Assembly (NCBI GenBank): GCA_010015805.1
Contig: ML978131.1
Coordinates: 1,044,575-1,108,574 of the forward strand
Source of the DNA: Rhizodiscina lignyota
Lineage: Eukaryota; Ascomycota; Dothideomycetes; Aulographales; Rhizodiscinaceae
Length of the DNA stretch: 64,000 nucleotides
Reading direction: 5' to 3'
Part shown: piece by piece, positions 45,698-56,170 of the stretch
How the letters are laid out: the number at the start of each line of letters is the position of its first letter
How positions within the stretch are numbered: the first letter of the stretch is position 1
Notes under the pieces: generated by a model
Database searches by the model: none
What the model saw: only the letters and a program-made list of their open reading frames with translations
What the model was told of the DNA's origin: nothing
Translations under genes and position numbers: made by a program

Positions 45698-46585
45698 AGA
45701 TAGGAGAATGCCTATATCCGATACCTCCTGTCTGACCGCGACTGCCCGTTCAATGCTTAGGTCCCCGGTAGACGTCTGAATGCCATCGCAAATCGATCGA
45801 CATGTATCAATCTCGCATTTTGTGCGAGAGATGCATGCCGGCTGTATCGCTCACTGCTCACACTATCAATGATTTTTCCTCAATGGATGAAACAGCCAAG
45901 AGCAGACTGAGTGCTCAAGCATCCATATATCCGAAACAAGAGAAAGGTCGATTGGATTTTGTCGAAATAAGACTCCAACAGGGCAACGAATCTGTCCGCA
46001 TCTTAGCAGCTCTCCAAGACTGTGTTTGAAATCTCTCGATAGAGACTTCATGCCGAATTGGTCACATGGTAAGCACGACTACCTATAGTTTGACTTATGG
46101 CAGGAACAAAGTTCTTACTCCAACTTTCGGAGAAGTCAACTACAAGAGCATCGACGGTCCAATTCAGATACTCGGTGTGCTTCCCTTTCCTAGTTCGGGA
46201 GCATGCTTCCACCCTTGTCATCTAGATCAAGCCGCACTCGTTCATCGCAACCGTACTCCGCTCCAACCCTGGTCGGACATCACAAGTCGACGATTCTCCG
46301 CTTTCGCATCTAATCCTATGAGGCGCCGACCCGGAGCATTTACTGGTTAGAAAGATCGCCGGCTATCCAAGTGTGTGAGAGGCTTGAAAAATTCATTCGG
46401 CAAATCCGAACGGATCCAGATTTCAGAAACATTGCAGGGAAGCATCTGGGGTAGGCTGCCCCGCTTTTATGAAGCTTTAATGCTCGTGCGGAACGCGCGC
46501 TGGCACCTCTTCAAATTGTAGATCAATTTTGCAGCGACTCTGCCCATTTCACACTCTCTGACGTGCCGGAAGTATTGAAGACGCC
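45698..46585. promoter_or_regulatory. Intergenic, promoter of the MFS transporter gene
   Basis: About 890 bp. Short plus-strand frames (45802-46029, 46066-46350) have no recognisable content. No other feature is visible. Confidence 0.4.
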
Positions 46586-48133
46586 ATGTCTGAGGCTAAA
46601 GAGGACGTTAAGCAGTCGGAAGAGCCTGGAGATCGTGCTTCAGATGACTTGACGCACTTGAAGCTCGATCAAAATGGGTTCCCACTTCGACCTCAGCCAT
46701 CCGATGATCCTTTGGGTATGCCATTGTCTCCTTCGAGCACATTGCGACAATACTAACGATGTTCAGATCCTCTCAATTGGAGCTTCTGGACGAAGTTCGG
46801 AGTTTTAATTCAAGTCTCCTTCCTGGCTTTCCTCGGGCCATTCGCTCACGCCGTCATTAATTCGGCCTATGGCCTTGTCGCGAAAGAGTTCCATCTTGCC
46901 ATTCAGACAGCTTCGTACCAAACTACGGTTGGAATATTACTCGCCGGCGTATCTCCGATCATTTGGAGCCCGATTTCGAACGTATACGGTAGACGACCGA
47001 TCCTAATCTTTGTGAGCGCTTTCGGCATTGCCATGCAGTGTGGATCTGCCGTGGTGAAGACATGGAGCGGTATACTTGCCATTCGAGCTTTCGTTGGTAT
47101 AGGCACTTCTGCAGGTATGGGAATTGGAGCTGCAGTCGTGGCCGATATGTACTTCCAGCACGAACGCGGCAAGTTCATGGGCATCTACATTGTTTTTGTA
47201 AGCAACGGCGCACATGTTGCTGGACTGATCGGAGGTTTCATTGCGCAGAATCCGCATCTAGGCTGGCGCTGGTGCTACTGGGTTCCAGCTATTTGTTGGG
47301 CTGGCTCCTGGCTGATTAACCTCTTCTGTCTTCCCGAGACTCTATATCATCGCGACAATACACTAGGGACCTCCTATCAGCGAAACGATTCGTGGCTCAA
47401 GCTGTTCACATTCAACGGAGTGCACATTCGGCGGAAGCTCAGAATCTGGGACTTTACTCACGTCTTCAACATGTTGCGATATCCATCAGTCTTCTTTCCG
47501 ACCTTGTACTACAGCGTCAGCTTTGGACTCGGTAGCGTCTTATATGCTGTTACTGGAGCGGCGGCGTTCGGGGCACTATACCATTTTGATACGGCGCAGA
47601 TCGGGCTCGCCATTGGTCTGGGAACCTTGATTGGCACCATTATCGGAGAGTTTGCTGCTGGGCCGGTATCGGACTACATCCTATACCTCAGTACGCGGAA
47701 CAGTGGGGGAACGCCCACCCCTGAAGCTCGCTTGCATGCCATGTGGCCTGGATTCCTCTTATGCCCAGCTGGCACCATCATTGAGGGCGTCTGTTTTCAA
47801 TACAAGACGCACTGGGCAGGGCCAGTGATGGGAATCGGCATTGGCGCTTTCGGTTTACAGATCATATCAACCAACATTTTCGCCTACGCTACTGACTGCT
47901 ACAAGCCACAATCCGCCGAGATCAGCACCCTCCTCAATTTTGGGAGGCAAGTTTTCTCATTCACTCTGGGCTTCTACATGATACCTTGGGCGAAGAAGAC
48001 TACCTACGGTGTTGCTTGGTCTATTCTTTCCATTATCGATGCTTTACTCTTCTTGGGTATTATTGTGCTCATGTGGAAAGGACGGGTCTGGAGAGAGCGT
48101 CTTGGGGAGCCAAACTTCCACAAGGACTTATGA
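46586..48133 (+). CDS. MFS transporter, DHA1-like
   Basis: The model is join(46586..46715,46767..48133), 498 aa. The 51-nt intron (GTATGC...CAG, with TACTAAC branch site) joins DDPL to DPLNWSFWTKF, which restores the DPxNWS motif that precedes helix 1 in fungal DHA1 transporters. About 12 hydrophobic helices follow in two halves, with the loop motif NVYGRRP between helices 2 and 3 and a long central cytoplasmic loop around residues 235-285. It is an H+ antiporter or symporter of the plasma membrane by family. The substrate cannot be read from the sequence. It is the first of four same-strand genes (propeller, cupin, SDR), which suggests that it moves the substrate or product of that set. Confidence 0.92.
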
Positions 48134-48844
48134 GGGGATTTGCTTCACACTGTATGCTATTCTTCGCAGTCAGCTTATGCATTGAGCCTCTCATCATCCG
48201 ACTACTACAATTCCTGGCAGAGAAAGAATCCGGCTTTGATTGGTGTACTATACAACGACTCTTCCGCGTATATCTCCGGACCCGCTGGGTACGAGTCGAC
48301 ACGTATGCTGGAGATACGTTTGCGGATTATCTGCGAGACTCTTGGCAACGGAGAAATTAATGAGGCAATGTTTACCAAATAAAGGAATGATTCAGAATCT
48401 CTTACGACCCTGGAGCATTCGAATGCCGAAATTCGATCTAACATTTGAGTCGGTGATAGGCAGTGCAAGCTGTGAGATTCCATTGGCTCGTTTATCACCG
48501 ACCAGCTATCACCGACCAGCTATGCGAGATCCCGCGAAAAAACTGCATCTCGACTTTGATTGACGAACGACAGCGTTTCTCGAAATATTTTACTTCTTCA
48601 AAATTCTATGCATTTTGCAGATCTTAAAACGAGGGGAAAGATTATTGTCGTTTACGTATTCGACGACAAACGCCGATGTTTATCACCGATTGTAAGGCGC
48701 ACGCTGTGTAATGGAGCACAAAGCCAGGACGTACAGTATGGTATAAGGGAGAGACGAATCTGTCTAGTTCCTTCCCATCTGTTCCAACGTCGCCTCATAC
48801 ATTTAGTCAAACTAACAAACAATTAACCTTCTGCAACTTTTATC
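48134..48844. promoter_or_regulatory. Promoter of the propeller-protein gene
   Basis: About 710 bp with only short frames on both strands. A direct repeat ATCACCGACCAGCT occurs twice around 48496-48522. Confidence 0.4.
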
Positions 48845-49864
48845 ATGTCGGACAGCGCAAACGTCGCCGTAATCAGCCAGAGCGGAGAGACCCTGAGCTT
48901 CTTCGATGCTACAACTGGCCAGCAAACGCAGCTCATCACGGACTTGATCGCTGAACCGCACGAACTCTGCGTCGACAAGCACCGAAATGTCATGTACATC
49001 AGCCACGCGTACCGCCATGGCCACTACTGGAAGCACGGCGACTACAGTCATGAGATCAGCGTTTTTGACTTGAAAGAGCGACGGATTGTAGATGTCATTA
49101 ACATAGCGCCGTACGGAGGATCCCATGGCATACGGCTCGACGCCGCAAACGACAGGTTGATTTCCAGTGTTGAGTACGGAATCGGAGAAGCTGGTGGTGC
49201 CATTGGGATTGATCTCAAGACTCGGAAAGTCATTGGCAGCGTGGGGAGTGACGCCAAAAGCCACTGGATAATCATAACACCGGACGGAAAGAAGGCATAC
49301 ACCTGCAACAAGACCTTCGACTTTGTTTCTGTCTTGAACTTGGCGGACTGGAAATTGATCAAGAAAATTACCCTTCCTGGCGGCAGCGAAGAACTCGATA
49401 TCTCTCGGGATGGCAAGTTCGTCTATGTGCCTGCACCGGGAGCCCAGGTTGGACAAAATCCAGCCGACCCATGTATCAAAGTGATTGACACGCAAACGGA
49501 TGAGATCGTCGACTCAATTCCCCTTGCGTTCGGAGGTAGCTCGGTTCACGTCACTCCTCGCGGCACCATCATGGTTGGCCAATACAACTTTAAGGGCGGA
49601 AAGCTCAACAGAGGCCATGTCAGTCTCTTTGAGCCGAAGAACTACAAGTTGCTCGGAGATGTTGAGATCACCGATTATCCGCTCACATTGAGGTCGTCGG
49701 CAGATGGGTCTGTTGGCTATGCTGCGAACGTCTTGGGAGGAACTACGGATGTGATTGACCTGGATAATATGAAGGTGTTGCGGAACTTTGAGGTTGACAC
49801 TGTGTCGAGGGCGGATAAGGGAAACATGTGTCAAGGAGCTCATGGGCTGGCAGTATTTCATTGA
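48845..49864 (+). CDS. Seven-bladed beta-propeller protein (YVTN/lactonase-like)
   Basis: Single exon, 339 aa, ATG in good context (MSDSANVAVI). The protein consists of repeated ~45-residue beta units of YVTN type, for example NVAVISQSGETLSFFDATTG, KHRNVMYISHAYRHGHYW, DGKKAYTCNKTFDFVSVLNL and DGKFVYVPAPGAQV. This architecture is shared by cytosolic 6-phosphogluconolactonase-like/carboxy-cis,cis-muconate cyclase proteins and by surface-layer YVTN proteins. No signal peptide is present, so a cytosolic enzyme such as a lactone hydrolase is the more likely reading. A His-rich segment near residues 55-75 (HAYRHGHYWKHGDYSHE) could hold a metal site and is unusual. It lies between an MFS transporter and a cupin on the same strand. 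Confidence 0.85.
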   Translation: MSDSANVAVISQSGETLSFFDATTGQQTQLITDLIAEPHELCVDKHRNVMYISHAYRHGHYWKHGDYSHEISVFDLKERRIVDVINIAPYGGSHGIRLDAANDRLISSVEYGIGEAGGAIGIDLKTRKVIGSVGSDAKSHWIIITPDGKKAYTCNKTFDFVSVLNLADWKLIKKITLPGGSEELDISRDGKFVYVPAPGAQVGQNPADPCIKVIDTQTDEIVDSIPLAFGGSSVHVTPRGTIMVGQYNFKGGKLNRGHVSLFEPKNYKLLGDVEITDYPLTLRSSADGSVGYAANVLGGTTDVIDLDNMKVLRNFEVDTVSRADKGNMCQGAHGLAVFH

Positions 49865-50125
49865 TCCATTTATCATTTGGAGAGATTGCACATATATAGC
49901 GTCCATTAACTCGTCAGGGAAGACAGAGATCAAGGGATAGTACACATAACGTGTAAATTGAAATAATATGATTGGATGAGCTAGCATAATGCGTAATTTT
50001 CATGTTTCGCAAGTCCAACCTAGTAATCTGACCCATGCAGAATATCTGTGCGGAGTCTTCGTTGCCGTGCTTTAGGAGATTGCGCAAGGGTCTTTGAAGT
50101 CCTTCTCCATCCTACCTTCTACAAC

Positions 50126-50835
50126 ATGCTGTCCTTTCTCGCGAAACATCCTACTCATACGCGCAACGCACACAATAATCCGGTCATATTCGATGATGGC
50201 CGCTCCTCAATCGAATTCAAATCTCCGTCTGATAGCTATCTAGTTATTAACCGATGGCCGCCAGCCGCTTCTGACGCCGAGGTTGCCAGTGAAAAGGTGC
50301 CGAACAAAGCAAATTGCGCACTCGCTCCGCCATTGCACTGGCATATCCTCCAGAAAGAGACTTTTCATGTCCTTGAGGGTAAAGCCGAGTTCACTTTGGA
50401 CGGCAGAGAACTTACCGCAACCGCTGGAGATGTCGTGACAATCCCCGCTCGAGCTTTTCATACATTTCGCAATGCGAGCGAAGAGGAAGGATTGGTGATC
50501 GAATTTTCATTGGCGCCCAGCACGAGAGAAAGAGACGAAGCATTTTTCAGTATGCTCTCGAAATGATGCGCATGTGAGCTGATGAGCTGATGACATCTTC
50601 AGGAAATGTGCAAGGCTACCGAGATGACTGCCGCAAGGCCGGCATGCAGAGAAGACTCCCACAGGTCCTCCTCTTCAACTGGAGAGCGAATGTCGTTCTA
50701 GCATTGCCTGGCCCAAAGCTATTGGCGAAAGTCATGGGGTTGCTGATGAACTTTGTTGGAGGCCTCCTGATTGGAAAGTGGATCTTGGGCTATTCTGATA
50801 CGTATCCCGAGTATTATCACAAAGCCTCACTTTGA
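50126..50835 (+). CDS. Cupin-domain protein
   Basis: The model is join(50126..50549,50603..50835), 218 aa. The 53-nt intron (GTATGC...CAG) joins DEAFF to RNVQGYRDDCRKAGM; without splicing the protein would end early. The cupin barrel spans residues ~30-140. Motif 1 is PPLHWHILQKETFHVLEGKA (HxH...E...G pattern), and motif 2 ends in PARAFHTFRNAS, which supplies the third His. The C-terminal ~75 residues contain one hydrophobic stretch (LLMNFVGGLLIGKWILGY) and finish in YSDTYPEYY, a tail shared by a group of fungal cupins. The reaction is unknown; the family covers dioxygenases, isomerases and non-enzymatic proteins. The C-terminal hydrophobic stretch may attach it to a membrane. Confidence 0.85.
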
Positions 50836-51090
50836 GTGTATTAAATAATGTTCTCCCGTCTTTCTTGCGATCCGAAGGTGCATAGAAGGCCGAAAATGGG
50901 TTCGTTTTGGTACATGGGAAGTATTTGGCGTGTTCTCACAGACCACGCCTTCGCTCGGTGTTCTTGCACTCTAGAGTATATAAGTTGCGCACCCCGCCTC
51001 CTTTCTTACCTTTCAAACTGCTCTGTCGTTCTATACACTTCAGCAGACGCAACTCGCATCAGAAGACAACTCGGTTTATAGGCAAAACGC

Positions 51091-52098
51091 AATGGCTTCG
51101 GACAAGCACCGTCACGACGTATAGGAAAGCTCCCCAATTTCGACGAAGCCTGCAAACACGCCTCAAGAATGGTTGCCAGGACTCCTGCAACTTCCTACCG
51201 AGCTACGCCTTCAGATATACGACAACTTACTGCCTGATATTCTGATCATCCCTGCTGATCGCAATCACATTCAGCGAAACAAATCGGACGGCTTCAAAAC
51301 CATCGATGAGCCCATGTGGCCTGAGCTTTGCCAGCGGCTTTCGTTGCAAAAGGGCAAGGGCCGTTGCTTTGTTTCTATCATGAGAGCGGATCGGAAGCTC
51401 TGTGATGAAACGAGCGATATTATCTATGATCGGCGTGGTTTCCAAGTTTATATCAACTGGGATGCGCTCGACTTTCTCGATGAAGAGTACGCGATACGAT
51501 CAGATAACCGATCAGTATCAACTTGCCATGGACGATGGCATCATGTGAATTCCTTGCGATGACGGGTCTGGGGAGTGTGCGTCGCTTGCATATCGTCATT
51601 CAACTATTTAACCGACTCAGATGTAATGGCCTCTGGTGGCGATCCTTGCTCAGGACTGAGGATGCCCTGTGGAAGAAGAGATATGTGCTCATGAAATACA
51701 TCAGTGCCAACCAAAATGACCAAGGGTCCGCGCAAGAAAACCTGAAAGAGTTTGCGGTGTATTTTCGCTATGAGGGAATGGATTAGCTTCATCTTGAAGC
51801 CATGTTGAAAGATCTCCTCGAGCCTTTAGAGCTTGCGAGGACTGGAAAAGACAAATGTTACTCTACAACTTTAGACGTCGGATTTAGATCATACGCTAAG
51901 TCGCGCATGGGGCTTCCGCAGTATCTCCAAAACGATCAGAGAGCTCCTGACGGAAGAGCATTGGTCACAAGTCGTCGAGAGGAGATGCGGGGCCGTGCAA
52001 TCTTTGAAGAGGGTTTTCAAGAGGAACTTTCGAAAATCGCTTCTCAAATGTGCCCTGATCCAGAAGTGGAGTCGCGAGCTTCTAGACTTGCGGCTTAA
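51091..52098 (+). pseudogene. Decayed F-box-like protein gene
   Basis: From ATG 51091 the frame reads ten codons to a TAG at 51121-51123, then continues in the same frame through NTPQEWLPGLLQLPTELRLQ, which is the LPTELRxxIY motif of fungal F-box-like proteins. A frameshift lies between about 51500 and 51560, where the reading passes to another frame (LGSVRRLHIVIQLF...), and a second TAG occurs at 51784-51786 before the frame continues as LHLEAMLKDLLEPLEL to 52098. I looked for introns that would remove these breaks and found none of acceptable size and phase. The copy sits inside the MFS-propeller-cupin-SDR set and on the same strand. Confidence 0.7.
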
Positions 52099-52761
52099 AA
52101 TTCGGGTCCGTGATGGCTTCAGGGTTCGTTGGAGACGAAGGACTCAACTGGGGGAGAGTGGCGGACACTGCAAGACCGTCTATAACAGACCGTCCGAAAG
52201 GCCGCTTACGTATCGTACGTACTCCCACGATGGCCTGAGGGCGACAAAAAGTTGGCCATAGTTTTCAAAATGCTCGAAAATTGCAGTAGAAGACTTCGTA
52301 ATTAATAACATGTGCAACCTAATAGTTCACTACTATTTAGAACATCTCAAAGAACGTACAGCCGAACTTTCAGAGATAGTCTCAATTACCTTAAGGTAAT
52401 GTAAGAGCTGATCGCCCTTGAGCGTTACAACCTTGCCTTACGGTCAAATACTTTCTCACTCAAGAGTCCGACCAGATCGAGAAAAACTGCAGATAGGTTG
52501 CAAAGCCTCGGAGGCTTATTTTACGTAGAATAAATTAATCATGCCTTCGTTACCCAGCCTTACAGTTAAGGCCGTTGTCCCGCGCGGACATAAGGTCTAC
52601 CTGCATAGTCCAGACTGCCACTGACGTCGGAGATGAAAACGGAGGAAAAGGGCAACGATAATATTTATTTCAGCCTAGACAGACCCAGTTGATTTTCATG
52701 GTACTTCAAGATACTCTCTGCAGACATTAGAATCTTAGATTTTCATACTCATGCCACATCA
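52099..52761. promoter_or_regulatory. Promoter of the second SDR gene
   Basis: About 660 bp, more AT-rich than its surroundings from about 52260. It contains the 16-bp palindrome at 52385-52400 and no gene. Confidence 0.4.
52385..52400. promoter_or_regulatory. Perfect 16-bp palindrome ATTACCTTAAGGTAAT
   Basis: The sequence equals its own reverse complement over 16 bases and lies 362 bp before the SDR start. It has the size and symmetry of a dimeric-regulator site; no binding protein can be named. Confidence 0.45.
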
Positions 52762-53715
52762 ATGGCGTCTCGAATAATATCTCGATTTGCCCATTCCGCA
52801 TCCTCCGGCGCGGCGTCAAAACCCCTTGTCATATCAATCAGTGGAGCAGCATCTGGATTTGGAGCGCTGGCTGCTCGTTCTCTCGCTCGCGCAGGTCATA
52901 CCGTATACGCTGGCATCCGGAATGCGCAACCGGACGCGGAAGAGACGGTGCAATCGATCAACAGCTTTTCGAAAGAACATAATGTCAACCTCCGAGCAGT
53001 TGAACAAGACGTTGTGAATCAAGACTCTGTGAATGCTTCCATCGATCACATCATTAAAGAATGTGGAAAAATCGACTGCATCATTCACAATGCTGGCCAC
53101 ATGGTGTACGGGCCGACAGAAGCTTTCACGCCGGAGCAGCTCGCGGGATTGTACGATATCAACGTGCTAAGCACGCAGCGGTTGAGCCGCGCGGCTTTGC
53201 CTCATATGCGAAAGGCACGCTCTGGACTCGTCCTTTGGGTGTCTTCAAGTTCGGTGCTTGGTGGCACACCTCCATTCCTCGCTCCATACTTCGCTGCGAA
53301 AGCGGGAATGGACTCCTTGGCCGTCAGCTACCAGGCGGAATTGAGCCAGTGGGGTATTGAGACGAGCATCATTGTACCTGGCGCATTTACCAAAGGGACA
53401 AATCACTTCCTTACAGCTGGCCAGCCCGCCGACGAGAATGTCACGAAGGAATACACGGAAGGGCCGTATAAAGGTGTACCGGATGGCGTTAATGCTGGAT
53501 TAGCAAGTCTCGAACCAGAGGACGCTAGTGTCCAAGACGTCGCTGGTGCGATCGTGGACGTTGTGGGCTTGCCACGCGGGCAAAGGCCGTATCGGGTATT
53601 CATTGATCCAAGTCAAGATGGGTCCGAGATCGTGAGTGGGATGAGGGATAGAGTAAGGAGGGAGCTGTATTGGAGGATCGGAAAGGAGAGTTTGTTGAAG
53701 ACTAAGCTTTCCTGA
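52762..53715 (+). CDS. Short-chain dehydrogenase/reductase (classical SDR)
   Basis: Single exon, 317 aa. The NAD(P)-binding loop is SGAASGFG (near residue 27), HNAGH is the structural NAG motif, VSSSSVLGG holds the catalytic Ser region, and YFAAK holds the catalytic Tyr and Lys. IVPGAF follows as the PG segment. The adenine-ribose side continues AGIRN, an Arg that favours NADP(H). The N-terminal 20 residues (MASRIISRFAHSASSGAASK) are Arg/Ser-rich without acidic residues and could be a mitochondrial presequence. The gene is at the downstream end of the MFS-propeller-cupin set. Its substrate is unknown. Confidence 0.9.
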   Translation: MASRIISRFAHSASSGAASKPLVISISGAASGFGALAARSLARAGHTVYAGIRNAQPDAEETVQSINSFSKEHNVNLRAVEQDVVNQDSVNASIDHIIKECGKIDCIIHNAGHMVYGPTEAFTPEQLAGLYDINVLSTQRLSRAALPHMRKARSGLVLWVSSSSVLGGTPPFLAPYFAAKAGMDSLAVSYQAELSQWGIETSIIVPGAFTKGTNHFLTAGQPADENVTKEYTEGPYKGVPDGVNAGLASLEPEDASVQDVAGAIVDVVGLPRGQRPYRVFIDPSQDGSEIVSGMRDRVRRELYWRIGKESLLKTKLS

Positions 53716-53955
53716 TCTTGTGTTAGCGATTAATGTGGCAGATGATCACACTCTGAAGTCATATTCTCACTATAGATTAATCATCCCAAACTACCCGTCT
53801 CTAACGCATGATACCATCTCTGGGCAAAAGGTCAATCTATGCTGTTGTTGCTCGGCATCACAGAAGCTGAGTGCGCAGGATAACAGCAGGGCTTTTTACC
53901 ATGGATCTTGGTCGGCCCACGGGTCGCTATCTTCTATTCATATACGGTCGCCTAA

Positions 53956-54333
53956 TTACCTCGCACTACTTAACATTCTCAGCGGAATTGAAGGTTCTTC
54001 GTAGGCCGGGGGAGGTTCTTCAGGTGGGCGTACGGAGGTCCCTTCAACGGAAGGCCAGCCTGAATTTGCGACAGTCGTTTGTTGTCGAGCACCGTGGCCA
54101 GCCATGCTTCGTGTAAGGCGATTCTCGTGGTGTCTTTCCGCTCGATACCACCCACGTTGAAGTGATGATGGTCTTGCTTGTGTTACCCTCTGTTGCCATC
54201 GTCGACGATGCAAGGTAATGCATCCAATAACTGCAAGAACGGCCAGGACACCAACGAGTATGATTTTTGCAAGGACTGGAAAGTTGTTCGATCCTTGATT
54301 TAGAACGTCACGAGAGTAGAACTGAAGCCACAT
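53956..54333 (-). CDS. Small single-pass membrane protein with a PPxY motif
   Basis: 125 aa, single exon, from ATG 54333 (MWLQFYSRDVL). One hydrophobic helix near residues 23-42 (IILVGVLAVLAVIGCITL) is followed by a basic stop-transfer segment (HRRRWQQR), which puts the longer C-terminal part in the cytosol by the positive-inside rule. The tail is polar and contains RPPEEPPPAYEEP, with PPAY matching the PPxY ligand of WW domains such as those of the Rsp5/Nedd4 ubiquitin ligases. Many fungal adaptors of Rsp5 have this form. No catalytic domain is present. The open frame starts three codons earlier with GTG, which I do not use. Confidence 0.6.
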   Translation of the reverse strand: MWLQFYSRDVLNQGSNNFPVLAKIILVGVLAVLAVIGCITLHRRRWQQRVTQARPSSLQRGWYRAERHHENRLTRSMAGHGARQQTTVANSGWPSVEGTSVRPPEEPPPAYEEPSIPLRMLSSAR

Positions 54334-55179
54334 GGGCGCCACAAAGTAGAGTTAATATGGAAATGGAGTATACTGTGTCAGATCTGGGGGTATTTGAAAT
54401 GATAAGATGGGTGAAACGGATACATGAAAGCTTAATAAATTGGCGGAGCAATCATTCTAAAGGCGAAGATAGATGTGCTAGGCAATCCAAGCGATGCATA
54501 CTTAACAGTGAGGGCATGATTGCTCCAAACCAAACGGGGCACAGTGGTCGGCGCTGCAAAGGGTAGCAGCAAGGCATTTTCCAGCATTATGAGCGGTTAA
54601 TTGTATGTTGTTTAGGCCATTCACGCCAATGAACGCCCCCTTTTGCTCGAATCTGCCTTGCATGACCAACTGCTCGGCTGCTAGGAGGACCAACGCATCA
54701 CGACTCAGTCTCTCGCAACTGCCGTAGTTCTGCCCTCTGGAATAACAGTCTATTCTTTAGGCGAATATTAATCACCTTGTAAATAGAGATTGTGTCAAAT
54801 TGCATACTCCATAGCTGTTCATATGATGCGTCAACGAGATGAAGCATATCTATGCATGAGCATGGAGACGATTCATTGACAGGCCGGAACGAATCAATTG
54901 TGGGGCAAGGCTCAACTGAGTGTCTAGCGAGGCAGAATGTCTGCATGAGCAGTAAATACGCATGATTGTCTGTGAAAAAACGCTACGAAGGGAGTGGAGA
55001 GAAAGTTCTGACAAGGACAGCCAGAGGACCAAAGTATTACAGGGTTTTAGGATTAGAGTATTCTGATCCTAGCCAAATTGTAAGGCCCTTTAGAACTTGG
55101 CAAAAGCTTGTTAGCTTTCATCAGAACTGCCACCACAGTCTTCGCAAAGAGGAGGCGATTGAGAGTATGACAGAGTAGC
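54334..55179. promoter_or_regulatory. Intergenic between the PPxY protein and GTPase genes
   Basis: About 850 bp between divergently read genes, with no supported gene. It is comparatively AT-rich. Confidence 0.4.
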
Positions 55180-55841
55180 ATGGCAGACGATGTCCCACAG
55201 GTCACCATCCTTCTCCTTGGTGATGCCGAAGTGGGTAAGTCCATGTTTCTATCGTACGTCTAGTTGAATGTCGGAATGATAGCTCGAACTGACCTGTTCA
55301 CAGTCGATTGACACTCGGCTATCGCAGTCAAAATGATAATCTCCCACCATACCATCTCCCTACGCTCCGCGACCTAGATCAGCCCTTTACATTTGACATT
55401 AGACTCTACAATCGCCCATATCGTTTCCTCTTCTACGATACGGCATCTCCGCAGAACTACACCACTCTTCAACCCGACTTCCTGATTTTGTGCTATGACA
55501 TTTCTCGTCGCGAGACACTCCAGTCTCTGAAGAAGGAGTGGAAGATATTCGTAGAGAGCCACTTCAATTATGACGAAGCATTACCAGTCATGGTCCTTGG
55601 GTTGAAACGGGACCTTAGGATGGAGTGGACAGATACAGACAAAGCGAATGGGACTGGCAGTATCATGCCGCAAGAGGGGATGAGGGTTGCACAAGAAATG
55701 CGATGCGATCGGTATGCAGAGTGCAGTGCGCTGACAGGCGAGCTGTGTCAACAAGTCCTGGAGGATGTCGCGCGGACAGCGGCGAGGACAACGACGGAAA
55801 ATGGTGCCAAGAGCGAAGGAGCGTCTTGTACATTGATGTGA
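55180..55841 (+). CDS. Atypical small GTPase of the Ras/Rho superfamily
   Basis: The model is join(55180..55253,55304..55841), 203 aa; the 50-nt intron joins KSMFLS to RLTLGYRS. G1 is normal: GDAEVGKS (Gly14-Ser21). G3, normally DTAGQE, reads DTASPQ, so the Gly and the catalytic Gln positions are changed. G4, normally NKxD or TKxD, reads LKRD. G5 is recognisable as ECSALTG. The C terminus ends in CTLM, a CaaX box for prenylation, so the protein is likely membrane-attached. Rho-like features include the EGMRVAQEM...YAECSALTGE block. These changes predict low or absent GTP hydrolysis. The exact subfamily is unknown. Confidence 0.8.
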
Positions 55842-56170
55842 TGTGGATCTATTGTCGGAACTGGTTCAGTCTCTCTATGAGCTATTAAGTTCGTGCTTTA
55901 TATAGATGGCCAAATGAAATTGTCATGTCGGTCGTGCGACATATTGATGAGAGTTCTCTACCACACCATGTCCCTGTGCCTGATAACTAGATTGATGACA
56001 TCTCTTTGAAGATTATCAAGGGTGATACCAGAGGATATGAATGCTTTCGGCCATTCGGAGCACGCTCAAAAAGTTGATGTCGGGGCGGAGCGGACCCCCG
56101 AGCGGAAAATTCCAGCCATGAAATTGATACAGAATCTTGACTCATTAACCAGATCTTCGCTGATTCACAT
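55842..56170. promoter_or_regulatory. Promoter of DEG1
   Basis: 330 bp between the GTPase stop and the first DEG1 ATG. No further feature is seen. Confidence 0.4.

Noticed and set aside
46586-53715. Secondary-metabolite biosynthetic cluster
   Set aside because: There is no PKS, NRPS, terpene synthase, prenyltransferase or RiPP-like precursor, so I describe the set only as a possible small metabolic cluster.
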